64,000 bases of DNA, taken from positions 4,478,501 through 4,542,500 of the forward strand of contig JAOTON010001038.1 of the NCBI GenBank assembly GCA_034440635.1, in the 5' to 3' direction. The translations under genes were made by a program, and so were the position numbers. The notes below the pieces were generated by a model that was not told the DNA's origin, searched no databases, and worked only from the letters and a program-made list of their open reading frames with translations. Positions 35,600 through 48,112 of this stretch are shown piece by piece; position 1 is the first letter of the stretch; the number at the start of each line of letters is the position of its first letter. Origin of the DNA: Lepas anatifera. Its lineage: Eukaryota; Arthropoda; Thecostraca; Lepadidae.

Positions 35600-35808
35600 G
35601 TAATTTTATAAGAATGTGGAATGCATTACTCCAAGGAACCTCGTTGAAGATTTATATGAAAGTACGTTTTTCTTTTGCTGTAGACATATCAAGGGCTAGT
35701 TATATATTTTTCGCAGACGTCACGATCAAATTTTACATAATTATCTTAACACCTTCATATGAGAACAGGCCGTCAGACTAGTTCCTCACACCTGCTACCT
35801 TAAAAAAT

Positions 35809-35881
35809 TGCATCTGCGGTGTATCGATCCCCGTACCTCTTACATGCTAAGCGAGCGCTCGACCACTTAAGCTACAGAACC
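35809..35881 (-). pseudogene. tRNA-Ala pseudogene, broken acceptor
   Basis: Unit 38. As 14871 with one more acceptor change. Confidence 0.72.
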
Positions 35882-36404
35882 CATGCACAGTACCGTTTAT
35901 GCGGGTACTTGCAGTGGCGGATCTAACGAGGTGCTTGGGAGGAAATCAAAGCCGAAAAGCAAAAAAGAAAATAAACGTCTCGTGGTTCAATATTGTGCTT
36001 CGTATAACTGGACAGTAAATTAAAGGGGCAGGTAAACCCAGTTAGGAAAAAAACAGATAAAATCTCACGGGGGTAAGACTTAATTTGGAGATGGTTTTGC
36101 CTTTGCTATCAAAAGATAAAAGACTAAATTTGTTTTCGAATTTAAGAAAAAAATTCAATGTTTAAGCAAAAGTTGACAGATCCTGTTTGAAGTTGGCGGG
36201 CCCGGGTAGAGCACGAAAACCTTTCTTATAAAATAAAAAAGCACGACAAAAAGTAGGTCGGCAGCTTTGAGGTGGCCACAAGCGTAGTTTTGTGCCAAAG
36301 TTTTTCGTTCCGGGGAGAGGGCAAATACCCATAGATCAATCTTTGGTTATAGGAACAGATTAATTTCTTTCAATTTACATTACTCCTGGAATATTATATA
36401 GTAT

Positions 36405-36476
36405 GGCCCCGTGGTGTAACAGCTAGGACTCAGGACTCTGAATCCTGCGATCCGAGTTCAAATCTCGGCCGGACCT
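36405..36476 (+). tRNA. tRNA-Gln (CUG), D-arm variant
   Basis: Unit 39. D arm as at 15467; acceptor 3' strand CCGGACC has one further mismatch. Confidence 0.7.
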
Positions 36477-36686
36477 GACATTTTAGAATAATGTTAAAGG
36501 CACTACTCAAAAGAACTTAATTTCAGGTCGAAATGAAACTACGTTTTTCTTTTGCTGTAGATATATCAAGGGCTAGTTATATACGTTTCAAAGACGTTAC
36601 AATTAAATGTTGAGAAGATTAACTGAACACCTTTATATGAGAACAGGCTGTCCAGCCAGTTCCTAACACTCGTTCCCTCGAAAAAT

Positions 36687-36759
36687 TGGAGCTGCGGGGT
36701 ATCGATCCCCGTACCTCTCACATGCTAAGCGAGCGCTCTACCACTTGAGCTACAGCCCC
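36687..36759 (-). tRNA. tRNA-Ala (AGC)
   Basis: Unit 39; consensus. Confidence 0.95.
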
Positions 36760-37272
36760 CATGTACTGTATCTTTTATGCAGGTACTTGCAGTGGCGGAT
36801 GTAGCCAGTAGCTTGATAAAGGGAATCAAAGCCGAAAAGCAAAAAAATGTCACGCGGTTAAAGATTTTCCACCAACTAACTGGACAGTAGGTTGAGGGGG
36901 ACAGGTAAACCCCATTAGAAAAAAGATAAATAAAACCGCACGGGGTGTAAGACTTGGTCACAACATGCTCTTGCTTTTGCTATCAAAAGACCATTGACTA
37001 AAAAACTAATATTAAGAAAATACGGTTCAATGTTTACTTAGGAGTTGATAGGTCGTGTTTGAAGTTGACGGGCCCGGTTGAAGCACGAACACATTTCTTA
37101 TAAAATAAAAAGAAAGCGGGACAAAAAGGAGGTCAAGAGCTTTTGGGTGGGCAAAACCACAGTTTGTCCCTTACTTTTTCGTTCGGGGGAGAGGGAAAAT
37201 ACGCATAGATCAACCACTGGTTTCAGGACCAGACTTCTTTCAATTTGCATTGCTCCTGGACGAGTTCACGTC

Positions 37273-37344
37273 GGCCCCGTGGTGTAACGGTTAGCACTCA
37301 GGACTCTGAATCCTGCGATCCGAGTTCAAATCTCGGTGGGACCT
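37273..37344 (+). tRNA. tRNA-Gln (CUG)
   Basis: Unit 40. C66 to T makes a G7-U66 pair. Downstream spacer is the TTTAAAGGACGTTAC variant that is the target type of the element at 51454. Confidence 0.9.
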
Positions 37345-37554
37345 GACATTTTAGAAGAATGTTGAAAGCATTACTCAAAAGAACTTGATTTCAAGTCCAA
37401 ATGAAACTACGTTTTTCTTTTGCTGTAGATATATCAAGGGCTATTTATATACGTTTAAAGGACGTTACAATTAAATGTTTAGAATATTAACTGAACACCT
37501 TTATATGAGAACAGGCTGTCCAGCCAGTTCTTAACACTCGTTCCCTCGAAAAAT

Positions 37555-37627
37555 TGGAGCTGCGGGGTATCGATCCCCGTACCTCTCACATGCTAAGCGA
37601 GCGCTCTACCACTTGAGCTACAGCCCC
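37555..37627 (-). tRNA. tRNA-Ala (AGC)
   Basis: Unit 40; consensus. Confidence 0.95.
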
Positions 37628-38142
37628 CATGTACAGTACCGTTTATGTGGGTACTTGCAGTGGCGGATGTAGCCAGTAACTTGAAAGGGAGTCAAAGCCG
37701 AAAAGCAAAAAAAAATGTCACGCGGTTAAAGGTTTTCCAAAAACTAACTGGACACTAGGTTGAGGAGGACAGGTAAACCCCATTAGAAAAATATAAATAA
37801 AACTGCACGGGGTGTAAGACTTGGTCACAAGATGCTCTTGCGTTTGCTATCAAAAGACCATTGACTAAAAAATCAATATTAAAAAAATAAGGTTCAATGT
37901 TTACACAGGTGGTGACAGGTCCTATTGAAGTTGACGGGCTCGGTTGAAGCACGGACACCTTTCTTATAAAATAAGAAGAAAGTGGGACAAAAAGGAGGTC
38001 ATCAGCTTTGGGGTGGGCAAAACCATAGTTTGTTCCGAACTTGTTCGTTCGGGGGAGAGGGCAAATACCCATAGATCAACCACTGGTTTCAGGAGCAGAC
38101 TTCTTTCTTTCAATCTGCATTGCTCCTGGAACAGTTTACGTC

Positions 38143-38214
38143 GGCCTCGTAGTGTAACGGTTAGCACTCAGGACTCTGAATCCTGCGATCCGAGTTCAAA
38201 TCTCGGCGGGACCT
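38143..38214 (+). tRNA. tRNA-Gln (CUG)
   Basis: Unit 41. U5 in the acceptor and G9 to A; other positions consensus. Shared with 56801. Confidence 0.85.
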
Positions 38215-38424
38215 GACATTTTAGAAGAATGTTGAAGGCATTACTCAAAAGAACTTGATTTCAAGTCCAAATGAAACTACGTTTTTCTTTTCCTGTAGAT
38301 ATATCAAGGGCTAGTTATATATGTTTCAAAGACGTCACAAGTAAATGTTGAGAAAATTAACTGAACACCTTTATATGAGAACAGGTTGTCCAGCCAGTTC
38401 CTAACACTCGTTCCCTCGAAAAAT

Positions 38425-38497
38425 TGGAGCTGCGGGGTATCAATCCCCGTACCTCTCACATGCTAAGCGAGCGCTCTACCACTTGAGCTACAGCCCC
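38425..38497 (-). tRNA. tRNA-Ala (AGC)
   Basis: Unit 41. One T-loop change. Confidence 0.88.
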
Positions 38498-39014
38498 CAT
38501 GTACAGTACCATTTATGCGGGTACTTGCAGTGGCGGATGTAGCCAGTAACTTGAAAGGGAATCAAAGCCGAAAAGCAAAAAAAATGTCACGCGGTTAAAG
38601 ATTTTCCACAAACTAACTGGACAGTAGGTTGAGGGGGACAGGTAAACCCCATTAGAAAAAATATAAATAAAACCGCACGGGGTGTAAGACTTAGTCACAA
38701 GATGCTCTTGCGTTTGCTATCAAAAGACCATTGACTAAAAAATCAATATTAAGAAAATAAGGTTCAATGTTTGCTTAGGAGTTGATAGGTCCTGTTTGAA
38801 GTTGACGGGCCCGGTTTGTGCACAAAAACCTTTCTTATAAAATCAAAAGAAAGCGGGACAAAAAGGAGGTCGACAGCTTTCGGGAGGGCACAAGCGTAAT
38901 TTTGTCCTGAACTTTTTCGTTCGGGGAAAAGGCCGATAACCCACAGATCAACATTTGGTTTCAGGAGCAGATTACTTTCTTTCAATTTACATTACTCCTG
39001 GAAGAGAATAGTTC

Positions 39015-39086
39015 GGCCCCGTGGTGTAACGGTTCGCATTCAGGACTCTGAATCATGTAATCCGAGTTCAAATCTCTGCGGGACCT
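39015..39086 (+). pseudogene. tRNA-Gln pseudogene, subfamily P
   Basis: Unit 42. Same sequence type as 34645. Confidence 0.75.
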
Positions 39087-39298
39087 GACACTTTTTATAA
39101 CAATGTTGAACGCAATACTCCAAGGAACCTCGTTCAAAGTCAAAATTAAAGTACGTTTTTCTTTTGCTGTAGGTATATCAAGGGCTAGTTATATACTTTT
39201 CAAAGACGTCACAATTAAATGTTGAGAGGATTAACTAAACACCTTTATATGAGAACAGGCTGTCCAGCCAGTTCTTAACACCCGTTCCCTCGAAAACT

Positions 39299-39371
39299 TA
39301 GAACTGCGGGGTATTGACCCCCGTACCTCTCACATGCTAACCGAGCGCTCTATCACTTGAGCTACAGCCCC
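39299..39371 (-). pseudogene. tRNA-Ala pseudogene, subfamily P partner
   Basis: Unit 42. As 13990, full length. Confidence 0.7.
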
Positions 39372-39898
39372 AATGTATAGTGACGTTTATACAGGTACTT
39401 GCAGTGGCGGATCTAGCCAGTAGCTTGAGAGGGAATCAAAGCCGAAAAGCAAAAAGAAAAAAAACGTCACGCAGTTGCATATTATCCATCGAATAACTGG
39501 ACAGTAGCTTAAAGCGACGGGTAAACCCAGTAAGGAAAAAAACAGATAAAACCCCACGGAGTGTAAGACTTGGTCTGAAGATGGTCTTGCTTTTGCTATC
39601 AAAAGATCACAGACTAAATTTGTGTTCAAAATTAAGAAAATAACATTCAATGTTTCAACAAAAGTTGACAGTTCCTGTTTGAAGTTGACGGGCCCGGTTT
39701 GAGCACGAAAACCTTTCTTATAAAATCAAAAGAAAGCAGGACAAAAAGGAGGTCGACAGCTTTGGGAAGGGCACAAGCGTAATTTTGTCCCAAACTTTTT
39801 CGTTCGGGGGAAAGGTCGAATACCCAGAGATCAACCTTTGGTTTTCAGGAGCATATTACTTTCTTTCAATTTAAATTACTCCTGGAAGATGATAGTTC

Positions 39899-39970
39899 GG
39901 CACCGTGGTGTAACGGTTCGCATTCAGGACTCTGAATCATGTAATCCGAGTTCAAATCTCTGCGGGACCT
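39899..39970 (+). pseudogene. Chimeric tRNA-Gln pseudogene (A4 head, P body)
   Basis: Unit 43. The flank and first bases GGCACCG belong to the A4 subfamily, while from the D arm onward it is subfamily P with CGGGACC at the end. The switch lies within the first part of the gene, a visible recombination junction. Confidence 0.75.
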
Positions 39971-40181
39971 GACACTTTTTATAACAATGTTGAACGCAAT
40001 ACTCCAAGGAACCTCGTTCAAAGTCAAAATTAAAGTACGTTTTTCTTTTGCTGTAGGTATATCAAGGGCTAGTTATATACTTTTCAAAGACGTCACAATT
40101 AAATGTTGAGAAGATTAACTAAACACCTTTATATGAGAACAGGCTGTCCAGCCAGTTCTTAACACCCGTTCCCTCAAAACT

Positions 40182-40254
40182 TAAAACTGCGGGGTATTGA
40201 CACCCGTGCCTCTCACATGCTAACCGAGCGCTCTATCACTTGAGCTACAGCCCC
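40182..40254 (-). pseudogene. tRNA-Ala pseudogene, subfamily P partner
   Basis: Unit 43. As 13990 with additional T-arm and acceptor changes. Confidence 0.68.
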
Positions 40255-40783
40255 AATGTATAGTGACGTTTATACAGGTACTTGCAGGGGCGGATCTAAC
40301 CAGTAGCTTGAGAGGGAATCAAAGCCGAAAAGCAAAAAAGGAAAAAAACGTCACGCAGTTGCATATTTTCCATCGAATAACTGGACAGTAGCTTAAAGCG
40401 ACGGGTAAACCCAGTAAGGAAAAAAAAACAGATAAAACCCACGGAGTGTAAGACTTGGTCTGAAGATGGTCTTGCTTTTGCTATCAAAAGATCACAGACT
40501 AAATTTGTGTTCAAAATTAAGAAAATAACATTCAATGCTTCAACAAAAGTTGACAGTTCCTGTTTGAAGTTGATGGGCCCGGTTTGAGCACGAAAACCTT
40601 TCTTATAAAATCAAAAGAAAGCAGGACAAAAAGGAGGTCGACAGCTTTGGGAAGGGCACAAGCGTAATTTTGTCCCAAACTTTTTCGTTCGGGGGAAAGG
40701 CCGAATACCCAGAGATCAACCTTTGGTTTTCAGTAGCATATTACTTTCTTTCAAATTAAATTACTCCTGGAAGATGATAGTTC

Positions 40784-40855
40784 GGCACCGTGGTGTAACG
40801 GTTAGCACTCAGGACTCTGAATCCTGCGATCTGGGTTCAAATGTCGGCGGTACCT
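40784..40855 (+). tRNA. tRNA-Gln (CUG), A4-U69 subfamily
   Basis: Unit 44. GGCACCG pairs with CGGTACC at 4-69 as A-U, with G1 intact; one T-stem change (AATGTCGG). Best preserved of this subfamily in its acceptor. Confidence 0.78.
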
Positions 40856-41062
40856 GTAATTTTATAAGCATGTGGAACGCATTACTCCAAGGAACCTCGT
40901 TGAAGATTCATATGAAAGTACGTTTTCTTTTGCTGTAGACATATCAAGGGCTAGCTATATATTTTTCGCAGACGTCACGATCAAATTTTACATAATTATC
41001 TTAACACCTTCATATGAGAACAGGCCGTCAGACTAGTTCCTCACACCTGCTACCTTAAAAAT

Positions 41063-41135
41063 TGCAGCTGCGGTGTATCGATCCCCGTACCTCTTACATG
41101 CTAAGCGAGCGCTCGACCACTTAAGCTACAGAACC
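41063..41135 (-). pseudogene. tRNA-Ala pseudogene, broken acceptor
   Basis: Unit 44. As 14871. Confidence 0.73.
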
Positions 41136-41657
41136 CATGCACAGTACCGTTTATGCGGGTACTTGCAGTGGCGGATCTAACGAGTTGCTTGGGAGGAAAT
41201 CAAAGCCGAAAAGCAAAAAAGAAAATAAACGTATCGTGGTTCAATATTTTGCTTCGAATATCTGGACAGTAAATTAAAGGGGCCGGCAAACCCAGTTAGG
41301 AAAAAACAGATAAAACCTCACAGGGGGTAAGACTTAATTTGGAGATGGTTTTGCTTTTGCTATCAAAAGATAAAAGACTAAATTTTGTTTTCAAATTTAA
41401 GAAAAAAATTCAATGTTTAAGCAAAAGTTGACAGATCCTGTTTGAAGTTGGCAGGCCCGGGTAGAGCACGAAACCTTTCTTATAAAATAAAAAAGCACGA
41501 CAAAAAGTAGGTCGGCAGCTTTGAGGTGGCCACAAGCGTAGTTTTGTGCCAAAGTTTTTCGTTCCGGGGAGAGGGCAAACACCCATAGATCAATCTTTGG
41601 TTACAGGAACAGATTAATTTTTTCAATTTACATTACTCCTGGAATATTATACAGTAT

Positions 41658-41729
41658 GGCCCCGTGGTGTAACCGCTAGGACTCAGGACTCTGAATCCTG
41701 CGATCCGAGTTCAAATCTCGGCGGGACCT
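41658..41729 (+). tRNA. tRNA-Gln (CUG), D-arm variant
   Basis: Unit 45. D arm AACCGCTAGGAC. Flank downstream switches to the TTTAAAGGACGTTAC variant, a recombinant unit. Confidence 0.73.
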
Positions 41730-41939
41730 GACATTTTAGAAGAATGTTGAAAGCATTACTCAAAAGAACTTGATTTCAAGTCCAAATGAAACTACGTTTT
41801 TCTTTTGCTGTAGATATATCAAGGGCTATTTATATACGTTTAAAGGACGTTACAATTAAATGTTTAGAATATTAACTGAACACCTTTTTATGAGAACAGG
41901 CTGTCCAGCCAGTTCTTAACACTCGTTCCCTCGAAAAAT

Positions 41940-42012
41940 TGGAGCTGCGGGGTATCGATCCCCGTACCTCTCACTTGCTAAGCGAGCGCTCTACCACTTG
42001 AGCTACAGCCCC
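41940..42012 (-). tRNA. tRNA-Ala (AGC)
   Basis: Unit 45. One change (plus strand CACTTGC) at the base next to the anticodon loop. Confidence 0.88.
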
Positions 42013-42522
42013 CATGTACTGTATCTTTTTATGCGGGTACTTGCAGTGGCGGATGTAGCCAGAAGCTTGATAAGGGAATCAAAGCCGAAAAGCAAAAAAA
42101 TGTCAAGCGGTTAAAGATTTTCCACCAACCAACTGGACAGTAGGTTGAGGGGGACAGGTAAACCCCATTAGAAAAAGATAAATAAAACCGCACGGGGTGT
42201 GAGACTTGGTCACAAGATGCTCTTGCTTTTGCTATCAAAATACCATTGACTAAAAAACTAATATTAAGAAAATACGGTTCAATGTTTACTTAGGAGTTAA
42301 TAGGTCGTGTTTGAAGTTGACGGGCCCGGTTGAAGCACGAACACATTTCTTATAAAATAAAAAAATCCGGACAAAAAGGAGGTCAAGAGCTTTGGGGTGG
42401 GCAAAACCATAGTTTGTCCCGAACTTTTTCGTTCGGGGGAGAGGGAAAATACGCATAGATCAAACACTGGTTTCAGGACCAGACTTCTTTCAATTTGCAT
42501 TGCTCCTGGAAAAGTTTACGTC

Positions 42523-42594
42523 TGCACCGTGGTGTAACGGTTAGCACTCAGGACTCTGAATCCTGCGATCCGAGTTCAAATCTCGGCAGGACCT
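42523..42594 (+). tRNA. tRNA-Gln (CUG), acceptor damaged
   Basis: Unit 46. Acceptor TGCACCG against CAGGACC has several mismatches; body consensus. Confidence 0.7.
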
Positions 42595-42803
42595 GAAATT
42601 TTAGAAAAATGTTGAAGGCATTACTCAAAAGAACTTCATTTCAAGTCCAAATGAAACTACGTTTTTCTTTTGCTGTAGAGATATCAAGGGCTAGTTATAT
42701 ACGTTTCAAAGGCGTCACAATTAAATGTTGAGAAAATTAACTGAACACCTTTATATGAGAACAGGTTGTCCAGCCAGTTCCTAACACTCGTTCCCTCAAA
42801 AAT

Positions 42804-42876
42804 TGGAGCTGCGGGGTATCGATCCCCGTACCTCTCACATGCTAAGCGAGCGCTCTACCACTTGAGCTACAGCCCC
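42804..42876 (-). tRNA. tRNA-Ala (AGC)
   Basis: Unit 46; consensus. Confidence 0.95.
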
Positions 42877-43391
42877 CATGTACAGTACCGTTTATGTGGG
42901 TACTTGCAGTGGCGGATGTAGCCAGTAACTTGAAAGGGAGTCAAAGCCGAAAAGCAAAAAAAAATGTCACGCGGTTAAAGGTTTTCCAAAAACTAACTGG
43001 ACACTAGGTTGAGGAGGACAGGTAAACCCCATTAGAAAAAATATAAATAAAACTGCACGGGGTGTAAGACTTGGTCACAAGATGCTCTTGTGTTTGCTAT
43101 CAAAAGACCATTGAATAAAAAATCAATATTAAAAAATAAGGTTCAATGTTTACACAGGTGGTGACAGGTCCTATTGAAGTTGACGGGGTCGGTTGAAGCA
43201 CGGACACCTTTCTTATAAAATAAGAAGAAAGTGGGACAAAAAGGAGGTCATCAGCTTTGGGGTGGGCAAAACCATAGTTTGTTCCGAACTTTTTCGTTCG
43301 GGGGAGAGAGCAAATACCCTTAGATCAACCACTGGTTTCAGGAGCAGACTCCTTTCTTTCAATCTGCATTGCATCTGGAACAGTAAACGTC

Positions 43392-43463
43392 GGCCTCGTG
43401 GTGTAACGGTTAGCACTCAGGACTCTGAATACAGCGATCCGAGTTCAAATCTCGGCGGGACTT
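43392..43463 (+). pseudogene. tRNA-Gln (CUG) with broken anticodon stem
   Basis: Unit 47. Same alterations as 32908. Confidence 0.7.
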
Positions 43464-43673
43464 CACATTTTAGAAGAATGTGGAAGGCATTACTCAAAAG
43501 GACTTCTTTTCAAGTCCAAATGAAACGACGTTTTTCTTTTGCTGTAGATATATCAAGGGCTAGTTATATACGTTTCAAAGACGTTACAATTAAATGTTGA
43601 GAAGATTAACTGAACACCTTTATATGAGAACAGGCTGTCCAGCCAGTTCCTAACACTCGTTCCCTCGAAAAAT

Positions 43674-43746
43674 TGGAGCTGCGGGGTATCGATCCCCGTA
43701 CCTCTCACATGCTAAGCGCGCGCTCTACCACTTGAGCTACAGCCCC
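43674..43746 (-). tRNA. tRNA-Ala (AGC)
   Basis: Unit 47. Same single change as 33190. Confidence 0.85.
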
Positions 43747-44257
43747 CATGTACAGTATCTTTTATGCGGGTACTTGCAGTGGCGGATGTAGCCAGTAGCT
43801 TGATAAGGGAATCAAAACCGAAAAGCAAAAAATGTCACGCGGTTAAAGATTTTCCACCAACTAACTGGACAGTAGGTTGAGGGGGACAGGTAAACCCCAT
43901 TAGAAAAAAGATAAATAAAACCGCACGGGGTGTAAGACTTGGCCACAAGATGCTCTTGCTTTTGCTATCAAAAGAGCATTGACTAAAAAACTAATATTAA
44001 GAAAATACGGTTCAATGTTTACTTAGGAGTTCATAGGTCGTGTTTGAAGTTGACGGGCCGGGTTGAAGCACGAACACATTTCTTATAAAATAAAAAGAAA
44101 GCGGGACAAAAAGGAGGTCAAGAGCTTTGGGGTGGGCAAAACCATAGTTTGTCCCGAACTTTTTCGTTCGGGAAAGAGGGAAAATACGCATAGATCAACC
44201 ACTGGTTTCAGGACGAGACTACTTTCAATTTGCATTGCTCCTGGAAGAATTTACGTC

Positions 44258-44329
44258 GGCCCCGTGGTGTAACGGTTAGCACTCAGGACTCTGAATCCTG
44301 CGATCCGAGTTCAAATCTCGGCGGGACCT
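44258..44329 (+). tRNA. tRNA-Gln (CUG)
   Basis: Unit 48; consensus. Confidence 0.95.
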
Positions 44330-44539
44330 GACATTTTAGAAGAATGTTGAAGGCATTACTCAAAAGAACTTGATTTCAAGTCCAAATGAAACTTTGTTTT
44401 TCTTTTCCTGTAGATATATCAAGGGCTAGTTATATATGTTTCAAAGACGTCACAAGTAAATGTTGAGAAAATTAACTGAACACCTTTATATGAGAACAGG
44501 TTGTCCAGCCAGTTCCTAACACTCGTTCCCTCGAAAAAT

Positions 44540-44612
44540 TGGAGCTGCGGGGTATCAATCCCCGTACCTCTCACATGCTAAGCGAGCGCTCTACCACTTG
44601 AGCTACAGCCCC
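44540..44612 (-). tRNA. tRNA-Ala (AGC)
   Basis: Unit 48. One T-loop change. Confidence 0.88.
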
Positions 44613-45130
44613 CATGTACAGTACCGTTTATGCGGGTACTTGCAGTGGCGGATGTAGCCAGTAACTTGAAAGGGAATCAAAGCCGAAAAGCAAAAAAAAT
44701 GTCACGCGGTTAAAGATTTACCACAAACTAACTGGACAGTAGGTTGAGGGGGACAGGTAAACCCCATTAGAAAAAATATAAATAAAACCGCACGGGGTGT
44801 AAGACTTAGTCACAAGATGCTCTTGCGTTTGCTATCAAAAGACCATTGACTAAAAAATCAATATTAAGAAAATAAGGTTCAATGTTTGCTTAGGAGTTGA
44901 TAGGCCCTGTTTGAAGTTGACGGGCCCGGTTTGTGCACAAAAACCTTTCTTATAAAATAAAAAAGAAAGCAGGACAAAAAGGAGGTCGACAGCTTTCGGG
45001 AGGGCACAAACGTAATTTTGTCCTGAACTTTTTCGTTCGGGGAAAAGGCCGAATACCCACAGATCAACATTTGGTTTCAGGAGCAGATTACTTTCTTTCA
45101 ATTTACATTACTCCTGGAAGAGAATAGTTC

Positions 45131-45202
45131 GGCCCCGTGGTGTAACGGTTCGCATTCAGGACTCTGAATCATGTAATCCGAGTTCAAATCTCTGCGGGAC
45201 CG
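45131..45202 (+). pseudogene. tRNA-Gln pseudogene, subfamily P
   Basis: Unit 49. As 34645, discriminator G. Confidence 0.75.
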
Positions 45203-45413
45203 GAACTTTTTATAACATTGTTGAACGCAATACTCCAAGGAACCTCGTTCAAAGTCAAAATTAAAGTACGTTTTTCTTTTGCTGTAGGTATATCAAGGGC
45301 TAGTTATATACTTTTCAAAGACGTCACAATTAAATGTTGAGAGGATTAACTAAACACCTTTATATGAGAACAGGCTGTCCAGCCAGTTCTTAACACCCGT
45401 TCCCTCGAAAACT

Positions 45414-45485
45414 TAGAACTGCGGGGTATTGACCCCGTACCTCTCACATGCTAACCGAGCGCTCTATCACTTGAGCTACAGCCCC
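45414..45485 (-). pseudogene. tRNA-Ala pseudogene, subfamily P partner
   Basis: Unit 49. 72-nt form. Confidence 0.7.
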
Positions 45486-46014
45486 AATGTATAGTGACGT
45501 TTATACAGGTACTTGCAGTGGCGGATCTAGCCAGTAGCTTGAGAGGGAATCAAAGCCGAAAAGCAAAAGAAAAAAAAAAACGTCACGCAGTTGCATATTT
45601 TCCATCGAATAACTGGACAGTAGCTTAAAGCGACGGGTAAACCCAGTAAGGAAAAAAACAGATAAAACCCCACGGAGTGTAAGACTTGGTCTGAAGATGG
45701 TCTTGCTTTTGCTATCAAAAGATCACAGACTAAATTTGTGTTCAAAATTAAGAAAATAACATTCAATGTTTCAACAAAAGTTGACAGTTCCTGTTTGAAG
45801 TTGACGGGCCCGGTTTGAGCACGAAAACCTTTCTTATAAAATCAAAAGAAAGCAGGACAAAAAGGAGGTCGACAGCTTTGGGAAGGGCACAAGCGTAATT
45901 TTGTCCCAAACTTTTTCGTTCGGGGGAAAGGTCGAATACCCAGAGATCAACCTTTGGTTTTCAGGAGCATATTACTTTCTTTCAATTTAAATTACTCCTG
46001 GAAGATGATAGTTC

Positions 46015-46086
46015 AGCACCGTGGTGTAACGGTTAGCACTCAGGACTCTGAATCCTGCGATCTTGGTTCAAATCTCGGCGGTACCT
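46015..46086 (+). tRNA. tRNA-Gln (CUG), A4-U69 subfamily
   Basis: Unit 50. Same type as 30292. Confidence 0.7.
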
Positions 46087-46295
46087 GTAATTTTATAAGA
46101 ATGTGGAATGCATTACTCCAAGGAACCTCGTTGAAGATTCATATGAAAGTACGTTTTTCTTTTGCTGTAGACATATCAAGGGCTAGTTATATATTTTTCG
46201 CAGACGTCACGATCAAATTTTACATAATTATCTTAACACCTTCATATGAGAACAGGCCGTCAGACTAGTTCCTCACACCTGCTACCTTAAAAAAT

Positions 46296-46368
46296 TCCAG
46301 CTGCGGTGTATCGATCCCCGTACCTCTTAAATGCTAAGCGAGCGCTCGACCACTTAAGCTACAGAACC
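46296..46368 (-). pseudogene. tRNA-Ala pseudogene, broken acceptor
   Basis: Unit 50. As 30573 with a further acceptor change (plus strand TCCAGCTG). Confidence 0.72.
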
Positions 46369-46891
46369 CATGCACAGTACCGTTTATGCGGGTACTTGCA
46401 GTGGCGGATCTAACGAGGTGCTTGGGAGGAAATCAAAGCCGAAAAGCAAAAAAGAAAATAAACGTCTCGTGGTTCAATATTGTGCTTCGTATAACTGGAC
46501 AGTAAATTAAAGGGGCGGGTAAACCCAGTTAGGAAAAAACAGAGAAAACCTCACGGGGGGTAAGACTTAATTTGGAGATGGTTTTGCCTTTGCTATCAAA
46601 AGATAAAAGACTAAATTTGTTTTCGAATTTAAGAAAAAAATTCAATGTTTAAGCAAAAGTTGACAGATCCTGTTTGAAGTTGGCGGGCCCGGGTAGAGCA
46701 CGAAAACCTTTCTTATAAAATAAAAAAGCACGACAAAAAGTAGGTCGGCAGCTTTGAGGTGGCCACAAGCGTAGTTTTGTGCCAAAGTTTTTCGTTCCGG
46801 GGAGAGGGCAAATACCCATAGATCAATCTTTGGTTACAGGAACAGATTAATTTCTTTCAATTTACATTACTCCTGGAATATTATATAGTAT

Positions 46892-46963
46892 GGCCCCGTG
46901 GTGTAACAGCTAGGACTCAGGACTCTGAATCCTGCGATCCGAGTTCAAATCTCGGCGGGACCT
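46892..46963 (+). tRNA. tRNA-Gln (CUG), D-arm variant
   Basis: Unit 51. As 15467. Confidence 0.75.
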
Positions 46964-47173
46964 GACATTTTAGAATAATGTTAAAGGCACTACTCAAAAG
47001 AACTTAATTTCAGGTCGAAATGAAACTACGTTTTTCTTTTGCTGTAGATATATCAAGGGCTAGTTATATACGTTTCAAAGACGTTACAATTAAATGTTTG
47101 GAAGATTAACTGAACACCTTTATATGAGAACAGGCTGTCCAGCCAGTTCCTAACACTCGTTCCGTCGAAAAAT

Positions 47174-47246
47174 TGGAGCTGCGGGGTATCGATCCCCGTA
47201 CCTCTCACATGCTAAGCGCGCGCTCTACCACTTGAGCTACAGCCCC
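47174..47246 (-). tRNA. tRNA-Ala (AGC)
   Basis: Unit 51. Same anticodon-stem change as 33190. Confidence 0.85.
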
Positions 47247-47757
47247 CATGTACAGTATCTTTTATGCGGGTACTTGCAGTGGCGGATGTAGCCAGTAGCT
47301 TGATAAGGGAATCAAAACCGAAAAGCAAAAAATGTCACGCGGTTAAAGATTTTCCACCAACTAACTGGACAGTAGGTTGAGGGGGACAGGTAAACCCCAT
47401 TAGAAAAAAGATAAATAAAACCGCACGGGGTGTAAGACTTGGCCACAAGATGCTCTTGCTTTTGCTATCAAAAGAGCATTGACTAAAAAACTAATATTAA
47501 GAAAATACGGTTCAATGTTTACTTAGGAGTTCATAGGTCGTGTTTGAAGTTGACGGGCCGGGTTGAAGCACAAACACATTTCTTATAAAATAAAAAGAAA
47601 GCGGGACAAAAAGGAGGTCAAGAGCTTTGGGGTGGGCAAAACCATAGTTTGTCCCGAACTTTTTCGTTCGGGAAAGAGGGAAAATACGCATAGATCAACC
47701 ACTGGTTTCAGGACGAGACTACTTTCAATTTGCATTGCTCCTGGAAGAATTTACGTC

Positions 47758-47829
47758 GGCCCCGTGGTGTAACGGTTAGCACTCAGGACTCTGAATCCTG
47801 CGATCCGAGTTCAAATCTCGGCGGGACCT
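47758..47829 (+). tRNA. tRNA-Gln (CUG)
   Basis: Unit 52; consensus. Confidence 0.95.
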
Positions 47830-48039
47830 GACATTTTAGAAGAATGTTGAAGGCATTACTCAAAAGAACTTGATTTCAAGTCCAAATGAAACTATGTTTT
47901 TCTTTTCCTGTAGATATATCAAGGGCTAGTTATATATGTTTCAAAGACGTCACAAGTAAATGTTGAGAAAATTAACTGAACACCTTTATATGAGAACAGG
48001 TTGTCCAGCCAGTTCCTAACACTCGTTCCCTCGAAAAAT

Positions 48040-48112
48040 TGGAGCTGCGGGGTATCAATCCCCGTACCACTCACATGCTAAGCGAGCGCTCTACCACTTG
48101 AGCTACAGCCCC
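48040..48112 (-). tRNA. tRNA-Ala (AGC)
   Basis: Unit 52. T-loop change and one change in the variable/anticodon-stem side. Confidence 0.85.

Noticed and set aside
43193..43600. 135-codon plus-strand ORF in unit 47
   Set aside because: Shadow of spacer plus tRNA-Gln; interrupted in sibling units.
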